Of a stretch of DNA of 64,000 bases, positions 18,293-26,435 are shown piece after piece. Each line of letters starts with the position of its first letter. Position 1 is the stretch's first letter. The stretch spans positions 1 through 64,000 of the forward strand of contig NZ_RJVR01000331.1 in the NCBI RefSeq assembly GCF_003999195.1. The letters are read 5' to 3'. A program made the translations under genes and the position numbers. Under the pieces are notes generated by a model. The model did not search any database. It was not told where the DNA came from and was given only the letters and a program-made list of their open reading frames with translations. Source of the stretch: Streptomyces soli. Lineage in GTDB: Bacteria > Actinomycetota > Actinomycetes > Streptomycetales > Streptomycetaceae.

Positions 18293-19606
18293 ATGAAGCG
18301 AGATCGCTACGTCGACTTCCTGCGGGCGTTGGCGATATGCCTGGTGGTTCTCGGCCATTGGCTGATCACCGCCCTGTTCAGGCTGCAGAGCGGGGGGATC
18401 ATCGCCCCGGAACTACTCGCGGCAATCCCCTGGACGAGGTGGCTGACGCTGGGATTCCAGATCATGCCGCTCTTCTTCCTTGCCGGCGGCCACGCCGCAG
18501 GGGGCTCCTGGGCACGTACCCGTGCGGCGGGCGGCGCGGCCGCGCCTTGGGTGGGCGGCCGGGCCCTGCGGCTGCTGCTGCCGACGGCGGCGTACTCCGG
18601 GCTGGTGCTGCTGGCGGTCGCGATCTGTTCGGCGGTGGGCGTGGACCCGGAGACGCTCGCGCTGGTGGGTTGGGCGATGGCGATGCAGTTCTGGTTCCTT
18701 CCGGTGTATCTGCTGCTCAGCGCCGTGACGCCGCTGTCGCACTCGGCGCACCGCCGCTGGGGGCTGCTCGTCCCGGTGGCGATGGGCGTGGCCGCACTGC
18801 TGGCCGACGGGCTGGTACTGAGCGTGCACGCCCCGTCGTACGTCGGGCTGCTCAATTACGTGCTCGTATGGGGCGTGGCGTACCAGCTCGGGTTCTGCTG
18901 GCGGGACGGACTGCTGACGCGGCACTGGCTGCCACCGATCGCCATGGCAGTGGGCGGCGGGCTGGCCTTCGCGATGCTGATCACCTTCGGACCGTTCCCA
19001 GTGAGCCTGATCCTGGTGAGCGGAGAGACCATCAGCAACACCAACCCCCCGTCCACAGCGATGCTGGCCTGGGTGGTGGCCCAGGTCGGCCTGTGCCTGG
19101 CCGCCGCGCCGGTCGCGCGGCGGCTGCTGGGCCGCGAACGGGTATGGCGGCTGGTACGGCCGGTGGGCGGCGCGAGCATGACGCTGTATCTCTGGCACAT
19201 GCTGCCGGTTCTGGTCGCCGCCGCCGCGTTCTACCTGACCGGTCTGGCGCCCGAGCCCGCCTTGGGGTCTGCGGCATGGTGGGCGCTGCGGATGCCCTGG
19301 CTCCTGGTGCTCACGGTGATCCTGGTCGGAGTGGTTTTCGCGTTGCGGCCGTTGGAACGCGGATTGGCGCTGCTGTACGGCCACACCCGTCCGCATGCCG
19401 ACCTGCGGTTCCCCCTGCTGCTCTGGCTCGGCCTGGCCGTCGGCATTGCCGCCCTGACCCGCTGGGCCGTGCAGGGGTTCGCGCCCGACGGCCGGTTCCC
19501 GGTGCTGCCCACGCTGGGCTTCGCGCTCGGCGCCGCACTGGTAATACTTCCTCAGCTGGTGTCGGCGGGGCGGGACCGCGAGGGGGCCATGGAGGCTGCC
19601 CCGTAA
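18293..19606 (+). CDS. integral membrane acyltransferase (acyltransferase-3 family)
   Basis: 437 residues with about ten hydrophobic helices. The N-terminus MKRDRYVDFLRALAICLVVL carries the family's R..D.LR....VV..H start, completed by GHW at about 22. The family O-acylates sugars, antibiotics or envelope polymers. It lies alone between a terminator and a palindromic element, so context gives no substrate. The C-terminal ~20 residues are polar. Confidence 0.85.
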   Translation: MKRDRYVDFLRALAICLVVLGHWLITALFRLQSGGIIAPELLAAIPWTRWLTLGFQIMPLFFLAGGHAAGGSWARTRAAGGAAAPWVGGRALRLLLPTAAYSGLVLLAVAICSAVGVDPETLALVGWAMAMQFWFLPVYLLLSAVTPLSHSAHRRWGLLVPVAMGVAALLADGLVLSVHAPSYVGLLNYVLVWGVAYQLGFCWRDGLLTRHWLPPIAMAVGGGLAFAMLITFGPFPVSLILVSGETISNTNPPSTAMLAWVVAQVGLCLAAAPVARRLLGRERVWRLVRPVGGASMTLYLWHMLPVLVAAAAFYLTGLAPEPALGSAAWWALRMPWLLVLTVILVGVVFALRPLERGLALLYGHTRPHADLRFPLLLWLGLAVGIAALTRWAVQGFAPDGRFPVLPTLGFALGAALVILPQLVSAGRDREGAMEAAP

Positions 19607-19635
19607 CCGGCCGTTCACGGACGGTCCGGGTCCCA

Positions 19636-19839
19636 GGGCCTGTCCGGCCGATCTCCGTGGCGTCGCGTGCCTCCCCCAGCCTGGCGGCTGGGTGGGGGTC
19701 CCCCCGGCCGAAGGCTGGGGGAGAGAGTGCCCCCCGCGTCGGCACCCCCAGCCCTGCCGGCTGGGGGTGCCCCCAGCGCCTTGCGATCGCAGGCGCCAGA
19801 CCCCGCTCCTTCTCCCACGGAGATCGGCCGGACAGGCCC
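19636..19839. mobile_element. MITE-like palindromic element, copy 1
   Basis: A 204-bp unit bounded by perfect 25-bp terminal inverted repeats (19636-19660, starting GGGCCTGTCCGGCCGATC, and 19815-19839). It is filled with smaller CCCCCAGCC/GGCTGGGGG palindromes. It occupies the whole gap between the convergent acyltransferase and DUF2786 genes. It encodes nothing and looks like a non-autonomous repeat of the kind scattered through Streptomyces genomes. A related element is at 55441-55671 and a half-site at 44081-44098. It would also serve as a bidirectional terminator. Confidence 0.75.
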
Positions 19840-19858
19840 CAGTCCCCCCGCCGTCGTG

Positions 19859-21292
19859 TCAGCCGTCGGCCCGGATCGCCCCGGCGTGGCCGTGCAGCGT
19901 CGCGCGGTCGGCGGCGGCGGTGCCCTGCGCCCAGCCCTCGCCGTCGTTGGCGCGCACCGAGCGGGTGGTTGTCAGCTCGGGGAACATCTGCTCGGTGGCA
20001 TCGTTCACCGCTTCCTCCCGGGCGGCCAGCACCGGCAGGAGGCGGGGCTCGGGCTTCGAGGCCGCCCCGGCGGCCTCGTCAAGCGGCGAGGTCCCGGCCA
20101 CCGCGTCGTTGGTGGCCTGCTCGGTCGCGACCGTCAGCCGTTCCCTGATCCGGGTGGCGTAGGCGAGCAGAAAGGACTGGCGGAAGGAACGGGTACGGGA
20201 ACTGCCGTCGGCGCGCTGCCGGCTGCCGGCCCGGCCCAGCGCGGCATTCGCCTGCACCAGCAGCGAGGTGTAAAGCAGCTCCACCGCGTCCAGGTCGGCG
20301 TCGAAGCCGATGACTGTACTGAAGCCCAGATGACGGGACCACACGGCACGGCAGCGGTTGGCGGTCGCGACGGCGTCCAGCAGCATGACCTTGGTCTGCT
20401 CGTACGGATTGTCGACGCCGATACGACAGGCCCCCGGGGCGTCCTCCCGCCCGGTGTCGGCGGTGATGAGAGCCTCCGAGATGCTGTGCTGGGCCATCAG
20501 CTGCTGCGCCTTCGCGGTGAGCGCATCCGCCTCCTCGGTGAATTCCGTGGACTCGGCCTTGGCGAGCAGCGCCCGGATCCGGCCGAGCATCCGCGGCTCG
20601 TCCCCGGAACCGGCCTTCTGGCCGCGACGCCACCGGTTGCCGCCGCCCGCTCCCGGCGGTGGCCCGACCGGAGTGATCCCGGGCAGCCATCCCAGCAGCC
20701 GCAGCACCTCCAGCGCACAGGTCGCGGTGGCGAGGCGGTCAAGCTTCTCGCGGGTCGCGTACCCGGGCAGGAAGGTGTCGTCAGCCTCCCACCACACCTT
20801 CGCACCGACCTCACGCAACTGGTCCGACCAGCGCGGATCGAGGGAAGCGGGAGCGTACTTCCGGGACTCGGCGGCAATCAGGTCCACGGCCAGGCGGGTG
20901 TGCCTGGCGCTCAGTTCGCGCCGCACGATCCGTACCAGGTCGGCGGGCTGCCAGCCGTTCGCCCACAGCCGGTCGATCATGCTGTCGGCCAGTACGAGCA
21001 GCGCGCGGCCCACCTCGGGCCACCGGCCGGCCGGATCCGACAGGACGGCGGCGGCCTTGCCCACGGCCACCGCGACGCCGTCATCCGGAGCTTCCAACAC
21101 CCGCCGCAGCGCCGCCTCCACCACCTGGACGAGTGACCGCTCGCGCGGCGGGGGCACATACCCGTACGGGCCCTCGAACGGGCCGGGGTCCGCGTTCCCG
21201 AATGTGCTGCCCGGGCCCGTGGAGCGGGCCCGCTGCCGGGCCTCGCGCTCCTTCTTCTTGCCGCGACGCCGCTCCTGCTTCTTCTTGCCCAC
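19859..21292 (-). CDS. DUF2786 domain protein
   Basis: 477 residues. The Lys/Arg-rich N-terminus (GKKKQERRRGKKKEREARQR) looks nucleic-acid binding. The middle contains the DUF2786 helix-turn segment RIRALLAKAESTEFTEEADA followed by LTAKAQQLMAQHSI. The C-terminal ~170 residues are the DUF7168-like partner region. DUF2786 proteins are often found on phages and accessory islands; their function is unknown. It faces the SWIM-like gene head to head with about 170 bp between them. Confidence 0.8.
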   Translation of the reverse strand: MGKKKQERRRGKKKEREARQRARSTGPGSTFGNADPGPFEGPYGYVPPPRERSLVQVVEAALRRVLEAPDDGVAVAVGKAAAVLSDPAGRWPEVGRALLVLADSMIDRLWANGWQPADLVRIVRRELSARHTRLAVDLIAAESRKYAPASLDPRWSDQLREVGAKVWWEADDTFLPGYATREKLDRLATATCALEVLRLLGWLPGITPVGPPPGAGGGNRWRRGQKAGSGDEPRMLGRIRALLAKAESTEFTEEADALTAKAQQLMAQHSISEALITADTGREDAPGACRIGVDNPYEQTKVMLLDAVATANRCRAVWSRHLGFSTVIGFDADLDAVELLYTSLLVQANAALGRAGSRQRADGSSRTRSFRQSFLLAYATRIRERLTVATEQATNDAVAGTSPLDEAAGAASKPEPRLLPVLAAREEAVNDATEQMFPELTTTRSVRANDGEGWAQGTAAADRATLHGHAGAIRADG

Positions 21293-21461
21293 CTGACGCT
21301 ACTCCCGACTCTTTCCGTGGCATCCGCCTCGTCCGCGCCCAGCCGTCCGTGCGCCCTGTGCAACCAGGACAGGCCACGGGCCGGAGGCGCCCGGACCCAG
21401 AATGGCACCACAAAGGCAGTGATCATCACCGCGTTGATCCGTACCGTCGGAATACGGTTGG

Positions 21462-22337
21462 ATGGTCCGCATGGCAGCCATGGTGACTGAGAAGAGCATC
21501 GAGCGGGCCGCGTCCCCCGAAGCGCTCCTCGCCGGGCGGCGGTTGCACGCCTCGGGTGCGGTCAGCGAGACGGCGGGCGCGTATGCGGGAGCCGGAGGCT
21601 TCGTCGTCGACGACACCGGCACCGAATTCGACGTCTGGGTGGGGGTCCAGAACCTGCGGCTGGTGGGGGAGCGCGACTGCCTCGACGACGCCGCGCCGTC
21701 CGACGCCGCGCAGTTGTGCGCCCACGCTGTCGCGCTCGCCCTGGCCGCCATCGACGCGGACATCAGCTGGGCTCCCGGCCCGGCGAGCCAGGCCGACGAC
21801 GCCGACCCGGCCGCGGCCCTCGCCGCCCTCACCGCCGCCGAGAAGGGCCGTCTGCTCGACACCCTGCTACGCCAACGCCCCGAACTGCACCCGGCCGCCG
21901 AGGAACTGGCCGTGACCCTGCTCGCCGCCCCCAGCACCGGCCACCGGGGAGGGGCCGACGCCGCGGCCGCCCAGCTGCGCGACGAGACTGCGGCAGCAGT
22001 CGAGTTGGCCCTGCAGACGCTGGACATCAACACCATGCAAGCGGGCTACACCCCCGGCCGCGGCTACGTCGACGAGTACAGCGCGGCCGCCGAACTGGTG
22101 CAGCAGGCCCTGGAACCGTACGAGCGGGACGTCGCCCGCCGACTCTCGCTCGGCCTGACCGACGCGGCGCAAACCATCGCACTCGGCGTCCTGGACGGAC
22201 TGCGCGCCTGCGAGGGCAGCTACGACGGAGACCAGGTGCTCTGCTACGCGGGCGAGGACCTGGAGGACTACGCCCACGAGGTGCTGTCCCTGCTCCGCAA
22301 GGCGGGTGCCCCGCTCCCCGAGGACGACGACGAGTAG
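21462..22337 (+). CDS. SWIM-zinc-finger-like hypothetical protein
   Basis: 291 residues, acidic. Residues ~25-85 resemble a SWIM-type finger module (VQNLRLVGERDC then LCAHAVALAL). Only the C-x-H half is intact; the usual first CxC is reduced to a single Cys, so zinc binding is doubtful. The rest is helical. Streptomyces homologues with this layout are uncharacterised. Start at ATG 21462; another in-frame ATG follows five codons later. Confidence 0.65.
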   Translation: MVRMAAMVTEKSIERAASPEALLAGRRLHASGAVSETAGAYAGAGGFVVDDTGTEFDVWVGVQNLRLVGERDCLDDAAPSDAAQLCAHAVALALAAIDADISWAPGPASQADDADPAAALAALTAAEKGRLLDTLLRQRPELHPAAEELAVTLLAAPSTGHRGGADAAAAQLRDETAAAVELALQTLDINTMQAGYTPGRGYVDEYSAAAELVQQALEPYERDVARRLSLGLTDAAQTIALGVLDGLRACEGSYDGDQVLCYAGEDLEDYAHEVLSLLRKAGAPLPEDDDE

Positions 22338-22342
22338 CCGGC

Positions 22343-22468
22343 TTAGACCGCGATTCGGACTCCGGCCGCCATAGCGCGTACACCCGCAACTCCGTTCGCG
22401 ATGACAGCCGCAGCCGTCGTCCGGGGACTCGCGGCAAGGTCAACACCAATCGTTCGCGCAGGCAGCAC
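22343..22468 (-). pseudogene. truncated N-terminus of a DUF429-like gene
   Basis: A 41-codon frame from GTG 22468 (inside the repeated element) to TAA 22343. Its beginning, ARTIGVDLAASPRTT, matches the conserved N-terminal strand of DUF429 proteins (predicted RNase H-fold nucleases). The rest of the domain (~200 residues) is missing because the frame stops against the neighbouring gene. I read it as a deletion remnant. Confidence 0.5.
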
Positions 22469-22560
22469 GAAGAGACTCGTGCGGGTGGGGGCATGTCCTG
22501 AGGCGGAAGCCCGTCGGGCCGCAATGACGATGACCCCAACCTCTGCCGTCGGCACTGACA
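22459..22560 (-). repeat. 102-bp direct repeat, copy A
   Basis: About 102 bp repeated at 25944-26045 in the same orientation, 3485 bp apart. The first 72 bp are identical, then 5 mismatches occur before the matching end GGCACTGACA. It contains the dyad GCACGA-N6-TCGTGC and GCCCG-T-CGGGC. Read on the minus strand it lies directly upstream of, and includes the GTG start of, the DUF429-like remnant. Confidence 0.85.
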
Positions 22561-22850
22561 ACAGCCTAGGTTCGCGGCCACCGCACTGGCGGCCGGAGCG
22601 GCAACGCGCCGCCCGCCCAGACAGCTCGCGGACAGGGTGAACGTTGTTTGATGCGGCACTACTAGGCCGCGCAAGCGCCGTAGCCGGATGAATGCCCGGC
22701 CAGTGCCTCAGTGTCCATGGGGCCGGCCGGGAGCCTCCGTCGGCCGAGGAATCCGTACACGCCGATTCCTGTGCATCGCCTGCATCCCACCAGTCATCAC
22801 GCCAGACTGATGCAGTCAGTAGGCCACAAGTGCGTACAGGAGCAGTGGGC

Positions 22851-23996
22851 ATGGGGACTCAATCGGTGTTCGTCCTGGGGGATGAACTCCACGCGATGGA
22901 GCAGGCGGAATTCGCGAACGAGGCAGAGTTTCAGGAGTTGTTGGCCAGACATCCCAGGGTGTTGGACTTCGGCACTCTCGCGGACGGGACCCCACTGAGG
23001 CTGGTGCTTGTGGCGCGCGAGATGGGCGTGCCGACCAGTGGCGACAGCGGCCCGGTGTTCAGCCTCGACCATCTCTTCGTGGACGCTGACGGCGTGCCCA
23101 CCCTCGTCGAGGTCAAGCGGGCCTCCGACACCCGCATCCGTCGCGAGGTCGTCGGACAGATGCTGGACTACGCGGCCAACGGCACGCGCTACTGGCCGGC
23201 GGCGGTGCTGCAACGCACGTTTGAGGCGACCTGCGCGGCTGACGGGGTCTCCGTCGACCAGGCCTACGCGCCCCTGCTCGACGGCCAGGAGCCGGAAGAG
23301 TTCTGGAGCGCGGTGGAAGGGCGGCTGGCTGCGGGACAGGTCCGGCTGCTCTTTGTGGCCGACCGGATCCCGTTGGAACTGCGGGCGGTCGTCGAGTTTT
23401 TGAACCGTCAGATGCGGCAGGCGGACGTGTACGCGGTTGAGCTGGCCCAGTACCGGAGCGGGAGCGGCATGCGCGTCCTCGTACCGCGCGTGCTGGGGGA
23501 GGTGGCGACCGCGCAGAAGTCACCATCGTCGGGGAGCCGACGCCGATGGACTCTCGACGACGTGGACGCTGCGGCCCGGCAACGATACAGCCCTGCCGTG
23601 CAGCAGACAGTGCGAGCACTGCTCGACCACGCGGCGGCCACGGGACGGCTGATCAGCGGGGGGGCCGCCTCGTACCCGAGTATGTGCGGCTACTTCCCGG
23701 TCGAAGGGAAGCCCTGCCCGGTGTGGGCGCTCTCGCTGTGCGAGGACCCGGCAAAGGGCGCACTCGCCTTCAGTATGGGATCCATAGTGGACAAGCTGGG
23801 CCGTGAGGCAGCGGCTGCGTTCGCCGATGACCTGTCCGCGGTCCCGGTGCTCAAACCGATGATGGACGCAGCCCGCGCGGCCGACTTCAGAAAGTGGCCG
23901 GCCGTCCCGCTCACGGATCTGTCAGCCGGTCCCACCAGCCTGCAGACCGTGCTTACGGCGGTCGACAACCTGATGCGGCCCGGCATCCACCCGTGA
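22851..23996 (+). CDS. PD-(D/E)XK nuclease-domain protein
   Basis: About 381 residues from ATG 22851 (AGGAG 8 bp upstream). Residues ~20-110 form a restriction-like core: Glu25 in an N-terminal helix, Asp73/Asp78 in SLDHLFVDADG, E87-V-K89 in TLVEVKRAS, and Gln103 in VVGQMLDYA. The C-terminal ~200 residues are an unassigned helical/beta region ending before the convergent DUF2075 gene, 53 bp away. A standalone DNA (or RNA) endonuclease or a recall-type Mrr-like protein is plausible; the target is unknown. It lies between two copies of the 102-bp element. Confidence 0.75.
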   Translation: MGTQSVFVLGDELHAMEQAEFANEAEFQELLARHPRVLDFGTLADGTPLRLVLVAREMGVPTSGDSGPVFSLDHLFVDADGVPTLVEVKRASDTRIRREVVGQMLDYAANGTRYWPAAVLQRTFEATCAADGVSVDQAYAPLLDGQEPEEFWSAVEGRLAAGQVRLLFVADRIPLELRAVVEFLNRQMRQADVYAVELAQYRSGSGMRVLVPRVLGEVATAQKSPSSGSRRRWTLDDVDAAARQRYSPAVQQTVRALLDHAAATGRLISGGAASYPSMCGYFPVEGKPCPVWALSLCEDPAKGALAFSMGSIVDKLGREAAAAFADDLSAVPVLKPMMDAARAADFRKWPAVPLTDLSAGPTSLQTVLTAVDNLMRPGIHP

Positions 23997-24049
23997 CGCG
24001 GGCCGCCGCTCATGCCGGGCGCCCAGAAAAACCGCCCGTTCACGCCACC

Positions 24050-25933
24050 TCAGGACGGGAGGAGGACCCCAAGGTCCGGCGTGACCAGCTCGCGCAGTTT
24101 AGCGCGCGTCTCGGCGTCCGTGGAGTAGACGACGGTGCCCACCATGCCGCGAGTCAGCAGCACCTTGTACGTATTACGGATCAGCCGGTCCACATCCGAG
24201 TCCGAAGTCGCCTTCTTGAACACCGGGTCCTTCGACGCTGCCCGGTCCACCACCCACCGATCATCCCGCCAGACCAGATCCGGCCCGAGGATCACCCCAC
24301 TCCAGTCGTACTCGAAGCCTTGCGCTGTATAGACGCAGCCGACCTGGCCGAAGCCGGCCGGATCAGTGGCCCACAGCGCCGCCGGGGGAGCACCCGCCAC
24401 GGCCCGCTCACCGAAAACATTCCATGGGCGGGCCCATCCACCGATCTGCACATCGGCTGGCAGCGGTTCGCCGGGCGCGACTTTCTTGCTCCACTTCCAG
24501 CAGTACCCCGCAGACATCCGGGCCCCGTACCCCTGCGCTCGGCGGCCCTCCAGGAACGCCTCCAGCTCCTGCGGGCTGTCCACAACTGCCAGTTGCATCT
24601 TGCCGTCGGGCTCCCACTCGACCGGGCCGCCCTCCTTCAGGCCCAGCAGCCGTACCACCCACCGCAGATAGGCGTCGCTACCCCCGCAACGGAACTGGCT
24701 GTCCAGCGGCACAACCTGGCACTGCAGCCCCTTCGTCGCCGCAGCCGCCTTGATCTCCTCGACCGTCCCCATCTCCCCGGGACGCACCACCTGGTGCTCG
24801 TCGAGCAGGAAAACCGGCACCCTAGCCGCGTCGATCAACTCCTCTATTTGCGGCCTCCCGGTGCGGTGCTGTGCCCGGGTGTAGCGGTTGGCGGAGGTTT
24901 CCCGGATGCGATGTGCCTCGTCGCAGATCAACACGTCCAGGCCGTTGCGCTCGGCGATCATGAAGCTGTTGAAGTACTTGAAGAGATCCCGTACCTGAGG
25001 CTTCCGGGCTCCGGCCACCTTCCGCATGGTCGTGGTGAAAGAGCTCGACCCGGTCGCATGCAGAGCCGTGATGCCGCGCCGGTACATCTCACCCAGCACG
25101 GACAGCGCGATAACGCTCTTGCCCGTCCCCGGCCCGCCGGTCACCACGATCACCTCCTTGTGGTCGGACTGCCTCGCCCGCCGCACGGCGTTCAGCACCA
25201 TGCGGTACGCCACGCGCTGCTCGTCCAACAGGACGAACTGCTCTCGGTCCCGTACCTCCTCAGCAGCCACGGCCATCAGCTGCTTCGACGGCCCCACCTT
25301 CCCGGCCAGCAGTTCATCCGCCGCGCCGACCCCGGACGCCGGGGACAACTTCGACTGCAGGAAGTCGATGAACTCCCCGCGCCGCTGTCCGCTGAACAGC
25401 TGCCCGTACTCGCTCTGCTCCGCCTCGTACAGCCCACCGATCCCGAACTCGGTGGCGTTGTGCAGGAAAGCCGCACCCGCGATCCGCTCCGGGTGCTCGG
25501 ACAGCGCGCCATTGAACGCCACGAGGTAATCGCAATAGCCCCGCACCTGCTCGATCGGATTCAGCACCGGCCTGGCATACGCGTCCACCCGGCACAGCAG
25601 CGGGTCCCCGTCCTCCGGCTGTGCGCTACTCCACTGCTTGAGCTCGACCACCACATACGACGGGTGACCGGACTCCGGATGCACACCGGCGAGAACGATG
25701 TCCGCGCGCTTGCTGTTGAGCGGCAGGCTGTACTCGATCAGTACCTCGACCTGCCCGAGCCCGGCGTCCAGCAACGCGTTCGTCACCACGGGGATGCTCC
25801 GCTCCCAGGAGCGGACCTCCGAGGCCCCGGGCTTGTAACCGTGCATGTGGACAAACTGTTCGGTGAGTCGGAGAGCCAGCGAACCGGCCAGATTCTCGGC
25901 AGCGACCGCAGCGGCGGAGTCGCGGAACAGCAA
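24050..25933 (-). CDS. DUF2075 nuclease-helicase
   Basis: 627 residues from TTG 25933. N-terminal restriction-like nuclease domain: Asp78 in KRADIVLAG and E97-L-K99 in VVVELKQ. SF1-type helicase core: Walker A GGPGTGKS 266-273, Walker B CDEAH at 338-341, and a C-terminal helicase motif VYTAQGFEYDWSG. DUF2075 proteins are predicted DNA/RNA helicases that recur in defence islands. The start lies just downstream of repeat copy B, whose hairpin would hide its GGGGG ribosome-binding stretch. It is convergent with the PD-(D/E)XK gene. Confidence 0.88.
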   Translation of the reverse strand: MLFRDSAAAVAAENLAGSLALRLTEQFVHMHGYKPGASEVRSWERSIPVVTNALLDAGLGQVEVLIEYSLPLNSKRADIVLAGVHPESGHPSYVVVELKQWSSAQPEDGDPLLCRVDAYARPVLNPIEQVRGYCDYLVAFNGALSEHPERIAGAAFLHNATEFGIGGLYEAEQSEYGQLFSGQRRGEFIDFLQSKLSPASGVGAADELLAGKVGPSKQLMAVAAEEVRDREQFVLLDEQRVAYRMVLNAVRRARQSDHKEVIVVTGGPGTGKSVIALSVLGEMYRRGITALHATGSSSFTTTMRKVAGARKPQVRDLFKYFNSFMIAERNGLDVLICDEAHRIRETSANRYTRAQHRTGRPQIEELIDAARVPVFLLDEHQVVRPGEMGTVEEIKAAAATKGLQCQVVPLDSQFRCGGSDAYLRWVVRLLGLKEGGPVEWEPDGKMQLAVVDSPQELEAFLEGRRAQGYGARMSAGYCWKWSKKVAPGEPLPADVQIGGWARPWNVFGERAVAGAPPAALWATDPAGFGQVGCVYTAQGFEYDWSGVILGPDLVWRDDRWVVDRAASKDPVFKKATSDSDVDRLIRNTYKVLLTRGMVGTVVYSTDAETRAKLRELVTPDLGVLLPS

Positions 25934-25936
25934 GGA

Positions 25937-25979
25937 ATGCCCCCAGGCAGCACGAAGAGACTCGTGCGGGTGGGGGCAT
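25937..25979 (-). promoter_or_regulatory. leader hairpin at the DUF2075 start
   Basis: Nested stem: ATGCCCCC (25937-25944) pairs with GGGGGCAT (25972-25979), and GCACGA (25950-25955) pairs with TCGTGC (25962-25967) around loop AGAGAC. On the minus strand the 3' arm GGGGGCAT ends 3 bp before the TTG start codon, so folding would mask the probable ribosome-binding site. The outer arm exists only at copy B. Confidence 0.55.
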
Positions 25980-26045
25980 GTCCTGAGGCGGAAGCCCGTC
26001 GGGCCGCAATGACGACGACCGCAACATTAGCCGTCGGCACTGACA
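25944..26045 (-). repeat. 102-bp direct repeat, copy B
   Basis: Second copy of 22459-22560 (97 of 102 bases identical). It forms the immediate upstream region of the DUF2075 gene on the minus strand. Identity ends abruptly at the gene-proximal side and decays at the distal side. It could be a shared promoter/leader, a small structured RNA, or the end of a mobile element. Confidence 0.85.
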
Positions 26046-26144
26046 GGCGTATACCGATCAGTTCTGACCTGGCAGTGGGAGCCGGAGTGTTCCAACGGCT
26101 TCGTGCGGTGTCCCGATTCGGCCGGTATCCAGCGGCCGCGCGCC

Positions 26145-26435
26145 TCAGCGGGGGACGGTGAGCACACTCACCAGCTTTATCGCCCAGGCCCGCAGGTCGT
26201 CTTCGGGCATGGTGGGCGTGTACTCGCGAACCAACTCGTCGATCCGCAGTTTGTGTTCCATGCCTGTCGTGAGTTCGGCGTCGACGTCCTCCGACACTTC
26301 GATGTCGGGCTGGTAGGTGGTGATCGCGAGCGACACGGACTCGCCGTCGTCGGAAAGGATCACCGCAGTGTCGGCCAGTGTGCGTATGCCGTCCGCCTGC
26401 ACCTGGTACAGGCGCAACTTCTGGAACTCGGTCAT
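26145..26435 (-). CDS. small hypothetical protein (96 aa)
   Basis: Acidic, mixed alpha/beta, no family recognised. The ATG overlaps the TGA of the upstream open frame as ATGA, with GGAAGGA about 9 bp before it, so it was coupled to that gene. No catalytic motif is seen. Confidence 0.6.
   Translation of the reverse strand: MTEFQKLRLYQVQADGIRTLADTAVILSDDGESVSLAITTYQPDIEVSEDVDAELTTGMEHKLRIDELVREYTPTMPEDDLRAWAIKLVSVLTVPR

Noticed and set aside
22459-26045. Composite transposon explanation for the direct repeats
   Set aside because: No transposase or inverted terminal repeats are associated with the copies and no target duplication is visible, so they are reported as repeats of unknown nature.
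23894-26161. 755-codon plus-strand ORF opposite DUF2075
   Set aside because: Shadow frame of the DUF2075 gene, whose Walker and nuclease motifs are clear on the minus strand.
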